Positions 42,821-51,977 are shown, counted from the first letter of the stretch. The stretch is DNA of 64,000 nucleotides from Vibrio xiamenensis (GCF_900100015.1 NZ_FNDD01000001.1:309411-373410), one strand, 5' to 3'. Notes: generated by a model not told the origin, from the sequence alone. Made by a program: numbers and translations.

Positions 42821-42828
42821 ATTGTATA

Positions 42829-42905
42829 TGGCGCTCCCAACAGGATTTGAACCTGTGACCTGCCCCTTAGGAGGGGGCCGCGCTATCCAGCTGTGCCATG
42901 GGAGC
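42829..42905 (-). tRNA. tRNA-Arg, anticodon CCU
   Basis: 77 nt on the minus strand, acceptor stem GCTCCCA/TGGGAGC, encoded CCA, anticodon loop CCCCT-CCT-AAGGGG region with CCT, T-loop GGTTCAAATCC. Its 3' part is the integration site of the island; the gene is complete after insertion. Confidence 0.95.
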
Positions 42906-42961
42906 AATGGGCTTATCATACTGAATTTTGGTTTAAAGTTAAGTCTTGAGCGTTCGAACGG

Positions 42962-44092
42962 TCATAGTTTGTGCATCACATCGCCGATTTGAATGGCGCC
43001 AGTCAGTTCTGGTTGATCAACGGTGACTTCGGCTTCGTTTTCATATACGCGAGATACGGTGAGGGTAACATCGGTCTGAGCGACTTTATTACGTGGAATA
43101 CCGCGTTGGTCGATAAATGATCCTGTGTGCCAAAGCTGCAGTTTATCGCCAAGTTTCACGCCGTGAATACGACCTAAATCGATAGTGATGGTTTTGCCCC
43201 ATTTGGCGACCACTTCGGGTAAGGTCACTTTACACGATACTTCGGCTTCTAAATCGAGCATGATGTTACGGCTGACTTTTAACAGCATATCGCCGTAGGT
43301 CGATGCCCAAAAACGCGCACTTTTAGTATCGACTTTACTGGTTTTTGCAAATGGCCATCGAGCGACTTCTCGATAGTTGCGGTTATAAACGGCATTGCCG
43401 GTTTTGCCGTCAAAGACCGTCATCTCAAGCGCAAATTGGCGATTAATAACATCTTCCGAAAGCGCGTTTTGCTCAATGGTCGCGGTTAAATCGTTAATCA
43501 CACCGCCGATGATGTATTGCGCGCCTTTATCTTGGGCGATCATTTTTAATCGCTCTGGGTAGCGTTTATCTATTGCGAAATCGGTCGTGCCCACCGAGAT
43601 AAAGCTGCTGGATTCCACATCAAGCTGGCGGTTTAAGACTTCAGCAAAGTCATCACCAACATCGTAGATTTGCCCCATCACCGCCTGTTGCGGCGAAGCG
43701 ATATCAATGTTGCCGACCAAAAATGTCTTTTTGTACTGGCTAACGTGGCAACCTGTTGCCGATGGGTAGATATCAATACGTGCGGTCACCACAACGGTGT
43801 TGCCGCGAATGCGCTCTTGTTCAATCACAATTGAGTGGACTTCGTGGTTACTGAATTGATATTCCTTACGGCCGACTTGCAGGAATTGGCGCAAATTGCT
43901 GATGCTGCCGACATCGGCTCCGGCAAAACTCACCGCTTTAAAGATGGCATCTTCGAGCGCATCGCTGCGTGCTTTGGCTTCTGATGAAACGACGGTCGAT
44001 GTACCCGTCACTTCGTACCAAGCCGCTTGGCTAAAGGGCGCACTCGCTAAATAGACAAACGCTGATAATAAGGGAACAAACAGTTTTTTCAT
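42962..44092 (-). CDS. flgT: Flagellar H-ring protein FlgT
   Basis: 376 residues; signal peptide to about residue 23 (FSQA). AWYEVTGTSTVVSSEAKARSDALEDAIFKAVSFAGADVGS is the FlgT N-domain; the middle domain has KMIAQDKGAQYIIGGVIND; the C-terminus is an SH3-like part. In Vibrio FlgT forms the outer H ring of the polar motor basal body and is needed for stator assembly. Divergent from flgO; first flagellar gene beside the island. Confidence 0.92.
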   Translation of the reverse strand: MKKLFVPLLSAFVYLASAPFSQAAWYEVTGTSTVVSSEAKARSDALEDAIFKAVSFAGADVGSISNLRQFLQVGRKEYQFSNHEVHSIVIEQERIRGNTVVVTARIDIYPSATGCHVSQYKKTFLVGNIDIASPQQAVMGQIYDVGDDFAEVLNRQLDVESSSFISVGTTDFAIDKRYPERLKMIAQDKGAQYIIGGVINDLTATIEQNALSEDVINRQFALEMTVFDGKTGNAVYNRNYREVARWPFAKTSKVDTKSARFWASTYGDMLLKVSRNIMLDLEAEVSCKVTLPEVVAKWGKTITIDLGRIHGVKLGDKLQLWHTGSFIDQRGIPRNKVAQTDVTLTVSRVYENEAEVTVDQPELTGAIQIGDVMHKL

Positions 44093-44256
44093 GACATCTT
44101 TACCAGTTGGGTACGGTTTTTGCTAGTTTTGTCTTAGCTGATTTAGGCAATGCGTTTCTAAGTGGTAGCAGATTTAGAAAAGCAAAGAGTGTTCCACTTT
44201 TTTACAGAGAGAAAAAGGGTGGGGCAAAAATGCCGAAATTTCTGGAGATTAAGAGA

Positions 44257-44892
44257 ATGAAAAAGTGGCTAACCTTAGTGCCAGCAGTGCTTCTTACTGC
44301 TTGTTCCTATGCTCCCATTTATAATGGTAAAGCGGCCTATCCTGGTTCGCAGTTTATGTTGATGCAGAGTCCGCGTCATACTTTGGACTTTTTCGTCGAA
44401 AGTCTGACGGATGACTTAATGGTGTCGAATACCAGTGTATCGGCGCGCACGCCAATTGCTGTCACATCGTTTGTCGATTTGCAAAATATGGATGCGACTA
44501 ACTGGCTGGGCAATTCGGTTTCGGAAGGGTTTATTTATCAATTCCAACGCCGCGGCTTTAAAGTCGTCGACTACAAAACCACAGGCTCTATTCAAGTCAC
44601 TCAGCAAGGGGATTTCGCCTTTAGCCGTGATTGGAAAGATCTCGCCAAAGAGCAGGATATTCAGTATGTACTCACCGGTACTATGCTGCGCCAAGAAGGT
44701 GGTGTACTGGTTAATGCTCGAGTGGTCGGTATGCAGTCAAGAATCGTAGTGGCTTCAGCGCAAGGTTTCTTACCTGCGGATCGCATTGGTCGCGATCTTG
44801 ATACGCTAAATAGTATGCGTACTGAAGATGGTGTGTTGATTCGTTCGGATCCAACCATGACACAACCTTACACTGTGATTTTGCGACCATAG
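44257..44892 (+). CDS. flgO: Flagellar outer-membrane-associated lipoprotein FlgO
   Basis: 211 residues from ATG 44257 (MKKWLTLVPAVLLTAC, lipid Cys 16); the longer frame from 44107 has no signal peptide at its start. The domain TPIAVTSFVDLQNMDATNWLGNSVSEGFIYQFQRRGFKVVDYK is typical FlgO. With FlgP and FlgT it stabilises the vibrio basal body at the outer membrane. 8 bp to flgP. Confidence 0.92.
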   Translation: MKKWLTLVPAVLLTACSYAPIYNGKAAYPGSQFMLMQSPRHTLDFFVESLTDDLMVSNTSVSARTPIAVTSFVDLQNMDATNWLGNSVSEGFIYQFQRRGFKVVDYKTTGSIQVTQQGDFAFSRDWKDLAKEQDIQYVLTGTMLRQEGGVLVNARVVGMQSRIVVASAQGFLPADRIGRDLDTLNSMRTEDGVLIRSDPTMTQPYTVILRP

Positions 44893-44900
44893 GAGCCGAG

Positions 44901-45332
44901 ATGAGAATACTATTACTTCTGGCGGCTGCGTTAGCTATGGTGGGTTGCCAGCCGTTAACTACGATGCGAACCGGTGATTGGTTGACTTCTGTTGGCTATG
45001 CCAGCATTAGTGAGCAAAAAGGCAGTAACGATGAAGAGAAGCAAGTCCGTGCGATGCGCGCATCGAAAATCGATGCCTATCGTGAGCTGGCGGAACAAGT
45101 GTATGGCATGCGTGTAAGTGGCCGAGCAGATTTACGCGATCAGCGCTTAGGTACCGAATTAACCTCGGGGGCTGTGGATGGCGTCATTCGTGGTGCTGAG
45201 GTGGTGAGAAGTTATAAAGTGGGCGATAGTTACGTAACCGAGCTGCGTTTAAGCATCGACAAAATGAACCGTTTACGCGATTACGGTGAGGTTCAGCAAG
45301 TTCCTGAAAAGCGCCAGCAAACGCTATTTTGA
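44901..45332 (+). CDS. flgP: Flagellar basal-body lipoprotein FlgP
   Basis: 143 residues, lipobox MVGC (Cys 16). LPP20-type domain: RAMRASKIDAYRELAEQVYGMRVSGRADLRDQRLGTE. FlgP forms a disc/ring under the outer membrane around the polar flagellum. Same operon as flgO. Confidence 0.92.
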   Translation: MRILLLLAAALAMVGCQPLTTMRTGDWLTSVGYASISEQKGSNDEEKQVRAMRASKIDAYRELAEQVYGMRVSGRADLRDQRLGTELTSGAVDGVIRGAEVVRSYKVGDSYVTELRLSIDKMNRLRDYGEVQQVPEKRQQTLF

Positions 45333-45371
45333 TTTTGTTTTGAATCGATAACTCTTAATCTCTCTGATAAT

Positions 45372-45400
45372 AAAAAAGCGGCAATGATTGCCGCTTTTTT
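45372..45400. terminator. Bidirectional terminator between flgP and flgN
   Basis: AAAAAAGCGGCAA-tga-TTGCCGCTTTTTT, symmetrical, serves both convergent operons. Confidence 0.92.
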
Positions 45401-45420
45401 ATTGAATGTTTTTGCCGTTT

Positions 45421-45846
45421 TTAGGCTTTCACATTTGTACCTAAGGTTGAAACATTCTGCGTTTGGCCGTCGGAGTTATAGGTCATTCCCAATTTGCCTT
45501 GGCTCTGTTTCATTAGGTTATTGAGTTTATTAAAACTCAATTGGGCATTTCTCAACGCTTCACCATTGACGTCGTTGGCTTGTTGGCAATCATGCACAAC
45601 CGAACGGATTTCATCAACATAGACTTTCAGTTCAGGATCGTCAGTCAGGTTTTTCACTTCAGGATGGCGTTTGATCCGTTCGTCAGTGGTTTGTAATTGA
45701 GAGATCAAAGTGATCTTTTCATGCGCTATGGCTTCGATGTTTTTTGAGATACGTTGAGTGATGGCTTCTTTTTCTTTTTCCAGAAGCAAAGAGAGCGATT
45801 TTGCGCTCTGTAATTGAAACTCAACTAAATCTTTTAACGCTGCCAT
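45421..45846 (-). CDS. flgN: Flagellar export chaperone FlgN
   Basis: 141 residues, mostly helical (LVEFQLQSAKSLSLLLEKEKEAITQR). The C-terminus has hook-protein-binding type sequence (NKLNNLMKQSQGKLGMTYNSDGQT). It guards FlgK and FlgL before export. 13 bp after flgM, same transcript. Confidence 0.88.
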   Translation of the reverse strand: MAALKDLVEFQLQSAKSLSLLLEKEKEAITQRISKNIEAIAHEKITLISQLQTTDERIKRHPEVKNLTDDPELKVYVDEIRSVVHDCQQANDVNGEALRNAQLSFNKLNNLMKQSQGKLGMTYNSDGQTQNVSTLGTNVKA

Positions 45847-45859
45847 AGATTAAATCCGG

Positions 45860-46180
45860 TTATAACCCGCCCAGTTCTTTCTCGAATTTGACCATGTTAT
45901 CAGCCAATTTTTCCGGATCAACTGAGTATGAGCCATTTGCAATCGCTTCTTTGATTGCCGCAACTTTCGCTTTATCAAAAGCCGGTTGAGAGGCCATTTG
46001 ATTATGCATTTCACCAATCGCCTTTCCTTGCGAGCTCAGTGAAACGGCATCTTGCGCTGCTGAAGAGGTCGATTTCGCCGATTCAGTGTTGCTTGATGAG
46101 TTACTGTCTGTCGTACGTGACGTATTGCGCGTTGAGGTTGTCAACGTTTGTCCGCTACGTATGTTGTCTATGCCTGCCAT
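45860..46180 (-). CDS. flgM: Anti-sigma28 factor FlgM
   Basis: 106 residues. Disordered Ser/Thr/Asn-rich N-half, then the FliA-binding C-half: DKAKVAAIKEAIANGSYSVDPEKLADNMVKFEKEL. It holds FliA inactive until the hook is complete and FlgM is exported. This controls late genes such as flaC in this window. Confidence 0.92.
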   Translation of the reverse strand: MAGIDNIRSGQTLTTSTRNTSRTTDSNSSSNTESAKSTSSAAQDAVSLSSQGKAIGEMHNQMASQPAFDKAKVAAIKEAIANGSYSVDPEKLADNMVKFEKELGGL

Positions 46181-46287
46181 AATTGCCTTCTTAACAAAAA
46201 GAGTGAAAAACCTGTACTGTCAATATCGACGTAAATGTGAATAACTTTAGTGTTTTTTTACTAATTATTATCCTCGCCTATTTTGCG

Positions 46288-47034
46288 TCAAAACTGAACG
46301 GTGACTTCACCAATCCCTGTGACTCTTGCCTCAATTATACGATTGGATTTGCTATTTTTCACTCTAATCTGTTCACCTTGGGCGCCATCACTTAATGCGA
46401 CCCCTTTTGTTGAGATCGTCATGCCGAGCTTATTCGCTTTAATCAAGACGGTTTCATTACGACACACAACGCATATATCGTTGCTTTCTAACACTTCGCC
46501 TGGACGAAGGTTTTTCTTAACTCTTGCGCCGATGACGGACTCGGCACTGGTAAACCCTTGCCGCCGTTGACGCAGCAAATCGACCATGCTGATGGTGATG
46601 TCGTTAGGGCCTATGGTCTGACCTCGGTTCAGTGCGGTGACTAGGGTGACTTGTGGCCCAGTTCGTGTCAGTTTAACGGGCACATAGATGCGCCAGTTGT
46701 CTGCTGGGCATTCGACTAAAACGGTAATGCTGCTGGCACTTGAACTGAGTGACGACGAGGATGTTTCAAGCGCTGTTGGGCAGTCGGTGGCTAAGATTCG
46801 TGAGTCAAGATCGTTCGCACTGGCCTCGAGTGTTCCGCCTTCTGGCCAATCAATATTGTCTAATATGTAATCTTGCGCCGCGGTTTGGATCGCATGGATC
46901 TGATTTTCAGTTGCGCTTAGCGCACAAGTACTAAAGAAAATTAATAAAAATCCGATACACTTAGAAAAAAGTTTATAGAAAGCTCTACACTTAGGTTGGA
47001 AAGTTATTTTAGAGATAGATTCGTTCAACATCAT
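46288..47034 (-). CDS. flgA: Flagellar P-ring assembly chaperone FlgA
   Basis: 248 residues. A hydrophobic signal (IGFLLIFFSTCALSA) follows a longer-than-usual N-terminus of about 25 residues. The C-terminal SAF domain has LRQRRQGFTSAESVIGARVKKNLRPGEVLESNDI and ANKLGMTISTKGVALSDGAQGEQIRVKN. Periplasmic; helps FlgI assemble. Diverges from cheV; ATG 47034 could be replaced by the adjacent ATG. Confidence 0.9.
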   Translation of the reverse strand: MMLNESISKITFQPKCRAFYKLFSKCIGFLLIFFSTCALSATENQIHAIQTAAQDYILDNIDWPEGGTLEASANDLDSRILATDCPTALETSSSSLSSSASSITVLVECPADNWRIYVPVKLTRTGPQVTLVTALNRGQTIGPNDITISMVDLLRQRRQGFTSAESVIGARVKKNLRPGEVLESNDICVVCRNETVLIKANKLGMTISTKGVALSDGAQGEQIRVKNSKSNRIIEARVTGIGEVTVQF

Positions 47035-47106
47035 TCTTTGTCTCTGATTTTATTACTGAAGGTAGGTTACCATTTTTTATAAGAAAGTTTTCATGGAGAT
47101 GAGCTT

Positions 47107-48033
47107 ATGACGGGTATCATGGATTCCGTAAATCAGCGCACACAACTGGTTGGTCAAAACCGTTTAGAGCTATTGACGTTTCGTCTAATGGGACAACAAC
47201 GTTATGGAATTAACGTGTTTAAAGTCAAAGAAGTTCTTCAATGCCCAAAATTAACGTCGATGCCAAACCTACACCGTTTAGTTAAAGGGGTGGCACATAT
47301 TCGCGGCCATACTGTGTCTGTTATCGATCTTAGTCTCGCGGTTGGCGGTCGTGCCACCACAGACATCGATAAGTGCTTCGTCGTGATCGCGGAGTTTAAC
47401 CGTACCATTCAAGCTTTCTTGGTCTCGTCGGTCGAGCGTATTATCAATATGCGCTGGGAAGCAATTTTGCCGCCACCAGAGGGGGCGGGTAAATCGAACT
47501 ACCTGACAGCGGTAACCAACATTGATAATGAGCTGGTTGAAATACTCGACGTTGAAAAAATCCTTGCAGAAATTGCGCCAGTTGATGAAACCATGGACAG
47601 CAGCATTGGTGAAGAGATCGCCAAAGCGGAAGTTGAAAAGCCAATTGTACGCCGCATTTTGATTGCCGATGATTCAACAGTGGCACGTAAACAAGTTGAA
47701 CGAGCGATTACCGGAATTGGCTTTGAAGTCATTTCGGTGAAAGATGGTAAAGAGGCTTATAACAAACTGATTGAAATGTCAGAAGAGGGAAGCATTTACG
47801 ATCAAATTTCGTTGGTCATTTCCGATATCGAAATGCCAGAGATGGATGGGTATACTCTGACTGCAGAAATTCGACGAAATGCGGATTTAAAGAATTTATA
47901 TGTTATTCTTCACTCTTCACTTAGTGGTGTTTTCAACCAAGCCATGGTTGAACGTGTTGGAGCTAACTCCTTCATTGCGAAGTTTAATCCGGACGAGCTA
48001 GGGAATGCGGTGAAAGCTGCACTAACCAAATAA
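47107..48033 (+). CDS. cheV: Chemotaxis coupling protein with receiver domain, CheV
   Basis: 308 residues: CheW-like domain (about 15-165: TFRLMGQQRYGINVFKVKEVL, KGVAHIRGHTVSVIDL) and receiver domain (about 185-305: ILIADDSTVARKQVE, phospho-acceptor Asp 240 in ISDIEMPEMDGY). It couples receptors to CheA and adapts by phosphorylation. 10 bp before cheR. Confidence 0.95.
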   Translation: MTGIMDSVNQRTQLVGQNRLELLTFRLMGQQRYGINVFKVKEVLQCPKLTSMPNLHRLVKGVAHIRGHTVSVIDLSLAVGGRATTDIDKCFVVIAEFNRTIQAFLVSSVERIINMRWEAILPPPEGAGKSNYLTAVTNIDNELVEILDVEKILAEIAPVDETMDSSIGEEIAKAEVEKPIVRRILIADDSTVARKQVERAITGIGFEVISVKDGKEAYNKLIEMSEEGSIYDQISLVISDIEMPEMDGYTLTAEIRRNADLKNLYVILHSSLSGVFNQAMVERVGANSFIAKFNPDELGNAVKAALTK

Positions 48034-48043
48034 AGAGATATCA

Positions 48044-48874
48044 ATGACAGCGATAACAATAAGCGATCAAGAATATCGCGATTTCAGCCGCTTTTTGGAA
48101 TCCCAGTGCGGAATCGTGCTGGGAGACAGTAAACAATATCTTGTTCGAAGCCGACTTAGTCCTCTTGTGACTAAATTTAAATTAGCATCGTTGTCTGATT
48201 TATTGAAAGATGTGGTGACTGGCAGAAATCGCGATCTTCGTGTTGCCGCTGTTGATGCGATGACCACGAACGAAACCTTATGGTTTCGTGATACTTACCC
48301 GTTTACCGTGCTATCTGACAAACTGTTGCCGGAAATAGCGGCAAGCAAGCGCCCTATTAAAATTTGGTCAGCGGCAAGTTCTTCGGGCCAAGAGCCGTAT
48401 TCTATGGCAATGACGATTCTTGAAACCCAGCAAAAGAAACCGGGTTTATTGCCTAACGTATCGATTACCGCCACCGATATCTCGAGCAATATGCTTGAAA
48501 TGTGCCGCGCTGGTGTATACGACAACTTAGCGCTTGGGCGTGGTTTGTCTCCTGAGCGTCGCCGCACTTTTTTTGAAGATGCCGGCGATAACCGCATGAA
48601 AGTGAAAGATAACGTTAAGCGTTTAGTCAGTTTTCGCCCGCAAAACTTAATGGAAAGCTACGCACTACTTGGTAAGTTTGACATTATTTTTTGTCGCAAC
48701 GTTTTGATCTATTTCTCACCGGATATGAAATCGAAAGTGCTCAATCAAATGGCGAGCAGCTTAAACCCTGGTGGTTATTTACTGCTGGGTGCATCGGAGT
48801 CACTGACTGGCTTAACCGACCGATTTGAGATGGTACGCTGTAATCCAGGCATTATTTATAAACTGAAAAAGTAG
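48044..48874 (+). CDS. cheR: Chemotaxis protein methyltransferase CheR
   Basis: 276 residues. The N-terminal helical domain (FSRFLESQCGIVLGDSKQYLVRSRL) is followed by an S-adenosylmethionine-binding domain with IKIWSAASSSGQEPYSMAM, ITATDIS and FDIIFCRNVLIYF. It methylates receptor glutamates. The cheV-cheR pair upstream of flgB is the usual vibrio order. Confidence 0.95.
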   Translation: MTAITISDQEYRDFSRFLESQCGIVLGDSKQYLVRSRLSPLVTKFKLASLSDLLKDVVTGRNRDLRVAAVDAMTTNETLWFRDTYPFTVLSDKLLPEIAASKRPIKIWSAASSSGQEPYSMAMTILETQQKKPGLLPNVSITATDISSNMLEMCRAGVYDNLALGRGLSPERRRTFFEDAGDNRMKVKDNVKRLVSFRPQNLMESYALLGKFDIIFCRNVLIYFSPDMKSKVLNQMASSLNPGGYLLLGASESLTGLTDRFEMVRCNPGIIYKLKK

Positions 48875-48895
48875 TCCACTCTTCGCTATTCATAG

Positions 48896-48919
48896 GCCCA
48901 GCTCATTGCTGGGCTTTTT
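48896..48919 (+). terminator. Terminator after cheR
   Basis: GCCCAGC-tcatt-GCTGGGC then TTTTT. Confidence 0.88.
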
Positions 48920-49047
48920 GTTGGGTCTGCGCTATATATAGCAATGAGACATTCCAATCTCTTCGGAGCAAAAGCGTTTAATTACCGTTGGCGCAGAATT
49001 TGCTCCACTCCTCGAGTCAAAAGCAATTTGATGTGACATTTATATAT

Positions 49048-49063
49048 TGGCACGCTAGTTGCT
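49048..49063 (+). promoter_or_regulatory. Sigma54 promoter of the flgB operon
   Basis: TGGCACG-CTAG-TTGCT, matching the -24 GG / -12 GC consensus exactly; 44 bp upstream of flgB. Confidence 0.9.
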
Positions 49064-49106
49064 TTGTTATCGTTAGTAACAGTCAGTTCATAGTGTAGAG
49101 GCAATT

Positions 49107-49502
49107 ATGGCCATTTCTTTTGACAATGCTTTAGGTATCCACCAATACACGGTGGGCGTGCGTGAACGCAATAGTGAGTTGATTTCAACTAACATTGCGC
49201 AAGCGAACACACCTGGATTCAAAGCCAAAGGAATGGACTTTCAGAAAGCTTTGCAGGCGGCAACGTCGGAGGCAAGTATTGGTCTTAGCCGTACCAATGG
49301 GCGGCATATTGCTGCCTCTACCAATGTGACAGGGGAAGTACTATATCGAGTTCCAACTCAACCGGATACCGGTGACGGCAATACGGTGGATGTCGATGTA
49401 GAGCGTAATTTGTTTATGCAAAACCAGCTCAGACACCAGGCTTCACTTGATTTCTTGGGCGGTAAATTCAAGAACTTAACGAAAGCAATCAAAGGGGATT
49501 AA
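49107..49502 (+). CDS. flgB: Flagellar basal-body rod protein FlgB
   Basis: 131 residues. N-terminal rod motif ELISTNIAQANTPGFKAKGMDF and C-terminal helix NLFMQNQLRHQASLDFLGGKFKNL. Proximal rod, exported without a signal peptide. First gene of flgBCDE. Confidence 0.95.
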   Translation: MAISFDNALGIHQYTVGVRERNSELISTNIAQANTPGFKAKGMDFQKALQAATSEASIGLSRTNGRHIAASTNVTGEVLYRVPTQPDTGDGNTVDVDVERNLFMQNQLRHQASLDFLGGKFKNLTKAIKGD

Positions 49503-49506
49503 TTAG

Positions 49507-49923
49507 ATGAGCTTATTTAATGTATTCAATGTAACTGGTTCTGCAATGAGTGCTGAATCTGTTCGTCTAAACACCACTTCGAGCAACTTGGCCAACGCTG
49601 ACAGTATCGCAAGCTCTGCGAAAGATACTTATAAAGCTCGCCATGCAGTGTTCGGTGCTGAGTTAAGTAAAGCGCGCTACAACCGTGACGACAATGTTCC
49701 AGTCAAAGTATTGGGCATTGTGGAAAGCGATAAACCGCTAACTGCGGAGTACAACCCTGATCATCCACTTGCGAATGACGAAGGGTATATCTACAAACCT
49801 AACGTTAACGTAATGGAAGAAATGGCAAATATGATCTCTGCATCACGTTCGTACCAAACCAACGTTCAGATTGCAGAGGCCAGTAAACAAATGCTGCTGC
49901 GTACGCTGCAGATGGGTCAATAG
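49507..49923 (+). CDS. flgC: Flagellar basal-body rod protein FlgC
   Basis: 138 residues. SAESVRLNTTSSNLANADSIASSAKDTYKARHAVF and the C-terminal NVMEEMANMISASRSYQTNVQI are rod signatures. 4 bp after flgB. Confidence 0.95.
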   Translation: MSLFNVFNVTGSAMSAESVRLNTTSSNLANADSIASSAKDTYKARHAVFGAELSKARYNRDDNVPVKVLGIVESDKPLTAEYNPDHPLANDEGYIYKPNVNVMEEMANMISASRSYQTNVQIAEASKQMLLRTLQMGQ

Positions 49924-49938
49924 GGTAGGAGATAGCGT

Positions 49939-50646
49939 ATGGCTGGTATCAATAACGTTGGTCAAAGCGGCTTGTCCTATATCGACCAGCTTAAACAACT
50001 GCAAGACCAGAAAAAGCCCGATGAGACCACAGGTAAGCAAGATCTTAAGCAAGAAGATTTCTTATCTCTGCTCACCAAGCAATTGGCCCAACAGGACCCG
50101 TTTAAGCCGGTTGGAAACGACCAGATGATTGCGCAAATGGCTTCATTCGCGACCGTTGATGGTATCGGAAAGATGAACAATCAATTCGAGACTTTGAACA
50201 CGTCGATGACGTCAAACCAAGCGTTACAAGCGTCTTCTCTGGTTGGCCGCGATGTTCTGGTTCCTGGTGCCGCAGGAATCAAGAAAGACAACGCGGGCAT
50301 GGCCGCAATGGTTAAGCTTCCGCAAGCACTCGACAACTTGTTTGTTCGAGTAGAAAACGAAGCTGGTCAGTTGGTGCGTACTTTTACTGAAGGTGCAAAA
50401 CCAGCCGGTGATACCCGTGTTGAATGGGACGGCAAAGATCAAAACGGTAATCCATTGCCGGCAGGCAAATACAAGGTGAAAGCCTCGGGTTTGCTTGATG
50501 GCGAGAGCAAAGAGTTCCCTGTATCAACGTATGCAAACGTAAACAGTGTGCTACTTGGCAAAGGCAATGGCAACGTACTGCTCAATCTGGCTGGCTTTGA
50601 ATCGCCAGTTCGACTTGCTGAAGTACTAGAAGTTGGCAAAGCGTAA
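49939..50646 (+). CDS. flgD: Hook-capping protein FlgD
   Basis: 235 residues. The conserved N-terminus QEDFLSLLTKQLAQQDPFKPVGNDQMIAQMASFATVDGI and the FlgD Ig-like/Tudor part with VEWDGKDQNGNPLPAGKYKVKASG. It scaffolds FlgE polymerisation. Confidence 0.95.
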   Translation: MAGINNVGQSGLSYIDQLKQLQDQKKPDETTGKQDLKQEDFLSLLTKQLAQQDPFKPVGNDQMIAQMASFATVDGIGKMNNQFETLNTSMTSNQALQASSLVGRDVLVPGAAGIKKDNAGMAAMVKLPQALDNLFVRVENEAGQLVRTFTEGAKPAGDTRVEWDGKDQNGNPLPAGKYKVKASGLLDGESKEFPVSTYANVNSVLLGKGNGNVLLNLAGFESPVRLAEVLEVGKA

Positions 50647-50672
50647 CACGCTAGCTAGATAGGAGATTTGGA

Positions 50673-51977
50673 ATGTCTTATATTTCACTTAGTGGCTTAT
50701 CCGCTGCTCAATTAGACTTGAATACCACTAGTAACAACTTGGCGAACGCCAACACGTTTGGTTTTAAAGAGTCTCGTGCTGAATTTGGTGATGTGTACTC
50801 AAATTCACTGTTTACTCACGCAAAAACCACCCCTGGACAAGGTGTTCAAGCTCAGAAAGTTGCGCAACAATTCCATGAGGGTTCAAGTATTTATACTAAT
50901 AACCCAATGGATTTGCGTATCTCGGGCACCGGATTCTTCGCGGTCTCTAAGGATCGCCTAACTCCGCAGCAAAACGAGCTGACACGTAACGGTGCGTTCC
51001 ATATAGATAAAAACAACTATATGGTAACCTCTACCGATGAATTTTTGTTGGGTTATGACGTGAATAAAGATACCGGTGAAGTGCTTTCTTACGAGCCTCA
51101 ACCGATAAATATTCCGGCAGAATTTGGTAAGCCTAAACAAACGTCAACCATTGAAGTGGGTGTGAACTTACCAGCGAACGGTGATATTAAGGATCCTGCT
51201 CTTTTTGACTACACAGATCCTGAAACTTATAACCGTTCGACATCTTCAACGATTTACGACTCTATGGGTCAGTCGTACAAGATGACGACGTATTACCTGA
51301 AAGATCAAACCCAGACCAACACTTGGCAAACGTACTACACAGTAACCGACCAAGAAGGTGAAAAGCCGATTAATATCGCTGGTGGTGATGCCGTTTCGCC
51401 AACCGGGCAAACCGGTATCACCATGAAGTTTAACAATGATGGTACGTTGGCAAGCTTAAACAGTGGTAACCCGATTGTGTCTGAGCCACTGGGTTCTGGT
51501 ACCAATCCAATCAACCTTAACGGTGCGGACGTCAGTCAAACGCTAGGCTTCCAACTGGATTCGGCAACCCAATTTGCCGCTCCGTTTGAATTGACTAAGT
51601 TTGATGAAGACGGTGCGACAACTGGTTTCTTGACCAAAGTTGACGTTGATGAAGAAGGGAGTGTGTTAGGTACCTATTCAAACGGTGAAGCAGTCACTCT
51701 TGGCCGTGTGGCATTGGTTCGTGTTGCCAATGAACAAGGCTTGGATAAAAAAGGTGGCACCCAATGGGATGCGACTCAAGACTCTGGTGATAAAATCTGG
51801 GGTGAGTCTAACAAAGGTTCTTACGGCACCATTAGTAGCGGTACGCTTGAGCAATCGAACATTGATATGACTCAAGAGCTGGTGGACTTGATCTCCGCTC
51901 AGCGTAACTTCCAAGCAAACTCGCGTGCGCTTGAAGTACATAACCAGCTACAACAAAACATCCTGCAAATTCGTTAA
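50673..51977 (+). CDS. flgE: Flagellar hook protein FlgE
   Basis: 434 residues. N-terminal SGLSAAQLDLNTTSNNLANANTFGFKESRAEFGD and the C-terminal DMTQELVDLISAQRNFQANSRALEVHNQLQQNILQ form the coiled core; the middle is the surface-exposed hook domain. Last gene before a gap with the next sigma54 promoter. Confidence 0.96.
   Translation: MSYISLSGLSAAQLDLNTTSNNLANANTFGFKESRAEFGDVYSNSLFTHAKTTPGQGVQAQKVAQQFHEGSSIYTNNPMDLRISGTGFFAVSKDRLTPQQNELTRNGAFHIDKNNYMVTSTDEFLLGYDVNKDTGEVLSYEPQPINIPAEFGKPKQTSTIEVGVNLPANGDIKDPALFDYTDPETYNRSTSSTIYDSMGQSYKMTTYYLKDQTQTNTWQTYYTVTDQEGEKPINIAGGDAVSPTGQTGITMKFNNDGTLASLNSGNPIVSEPLGSGTNPINLNGADVSQTLGFQLDSATQFAAPFELTKFDEDGATTGFLTKVDVDEEGSVLGTYSNGEAVTLGRVALVRVANEQGLDKKGGTQWDATQDSGDKIWGESNKGSYGTISSGTLEQSNIDMTQELVDLISAQRNFQANSRALEVHNQLQQNILQIR

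Larger units (their letters stand above)
17862..42828. mobile_element. tRNA-Arg genomic island (composite, several integration remnants)
   Basis: AT-rich block with many paralogous genes, one intact and four broken integrases, and three partial copies of the tRNA-Arg 3' end. The right border is the tRNA (42829). The left border is placed at the last array gene because no att copy was found further left, so it is approximate. The segments were probably acquired successively at the same tRNA and then partly deleted. Confidence 0.75.
31754..42828 (+). mobile_element. Candidate intact integrative element (phage-satellite-like) in tRNA-Arg
   Basis: Bounded by a 41-bp tRNA-derived direct repeat. 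Contents in order: integrase, membrane protein, immunity gene, toxin candidate, leader protein, 369-residue protein, AlpA-like regulator, VapE-like replication protein, LRR lipoprotein, unknown 432-residue protein. Integrase, AlpA and VapE together are typical of phage-inducible satellites and small integrative elements. No capsid or conjugation genes are present, so transfer would depend on a helper. Confidence 0.65.
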
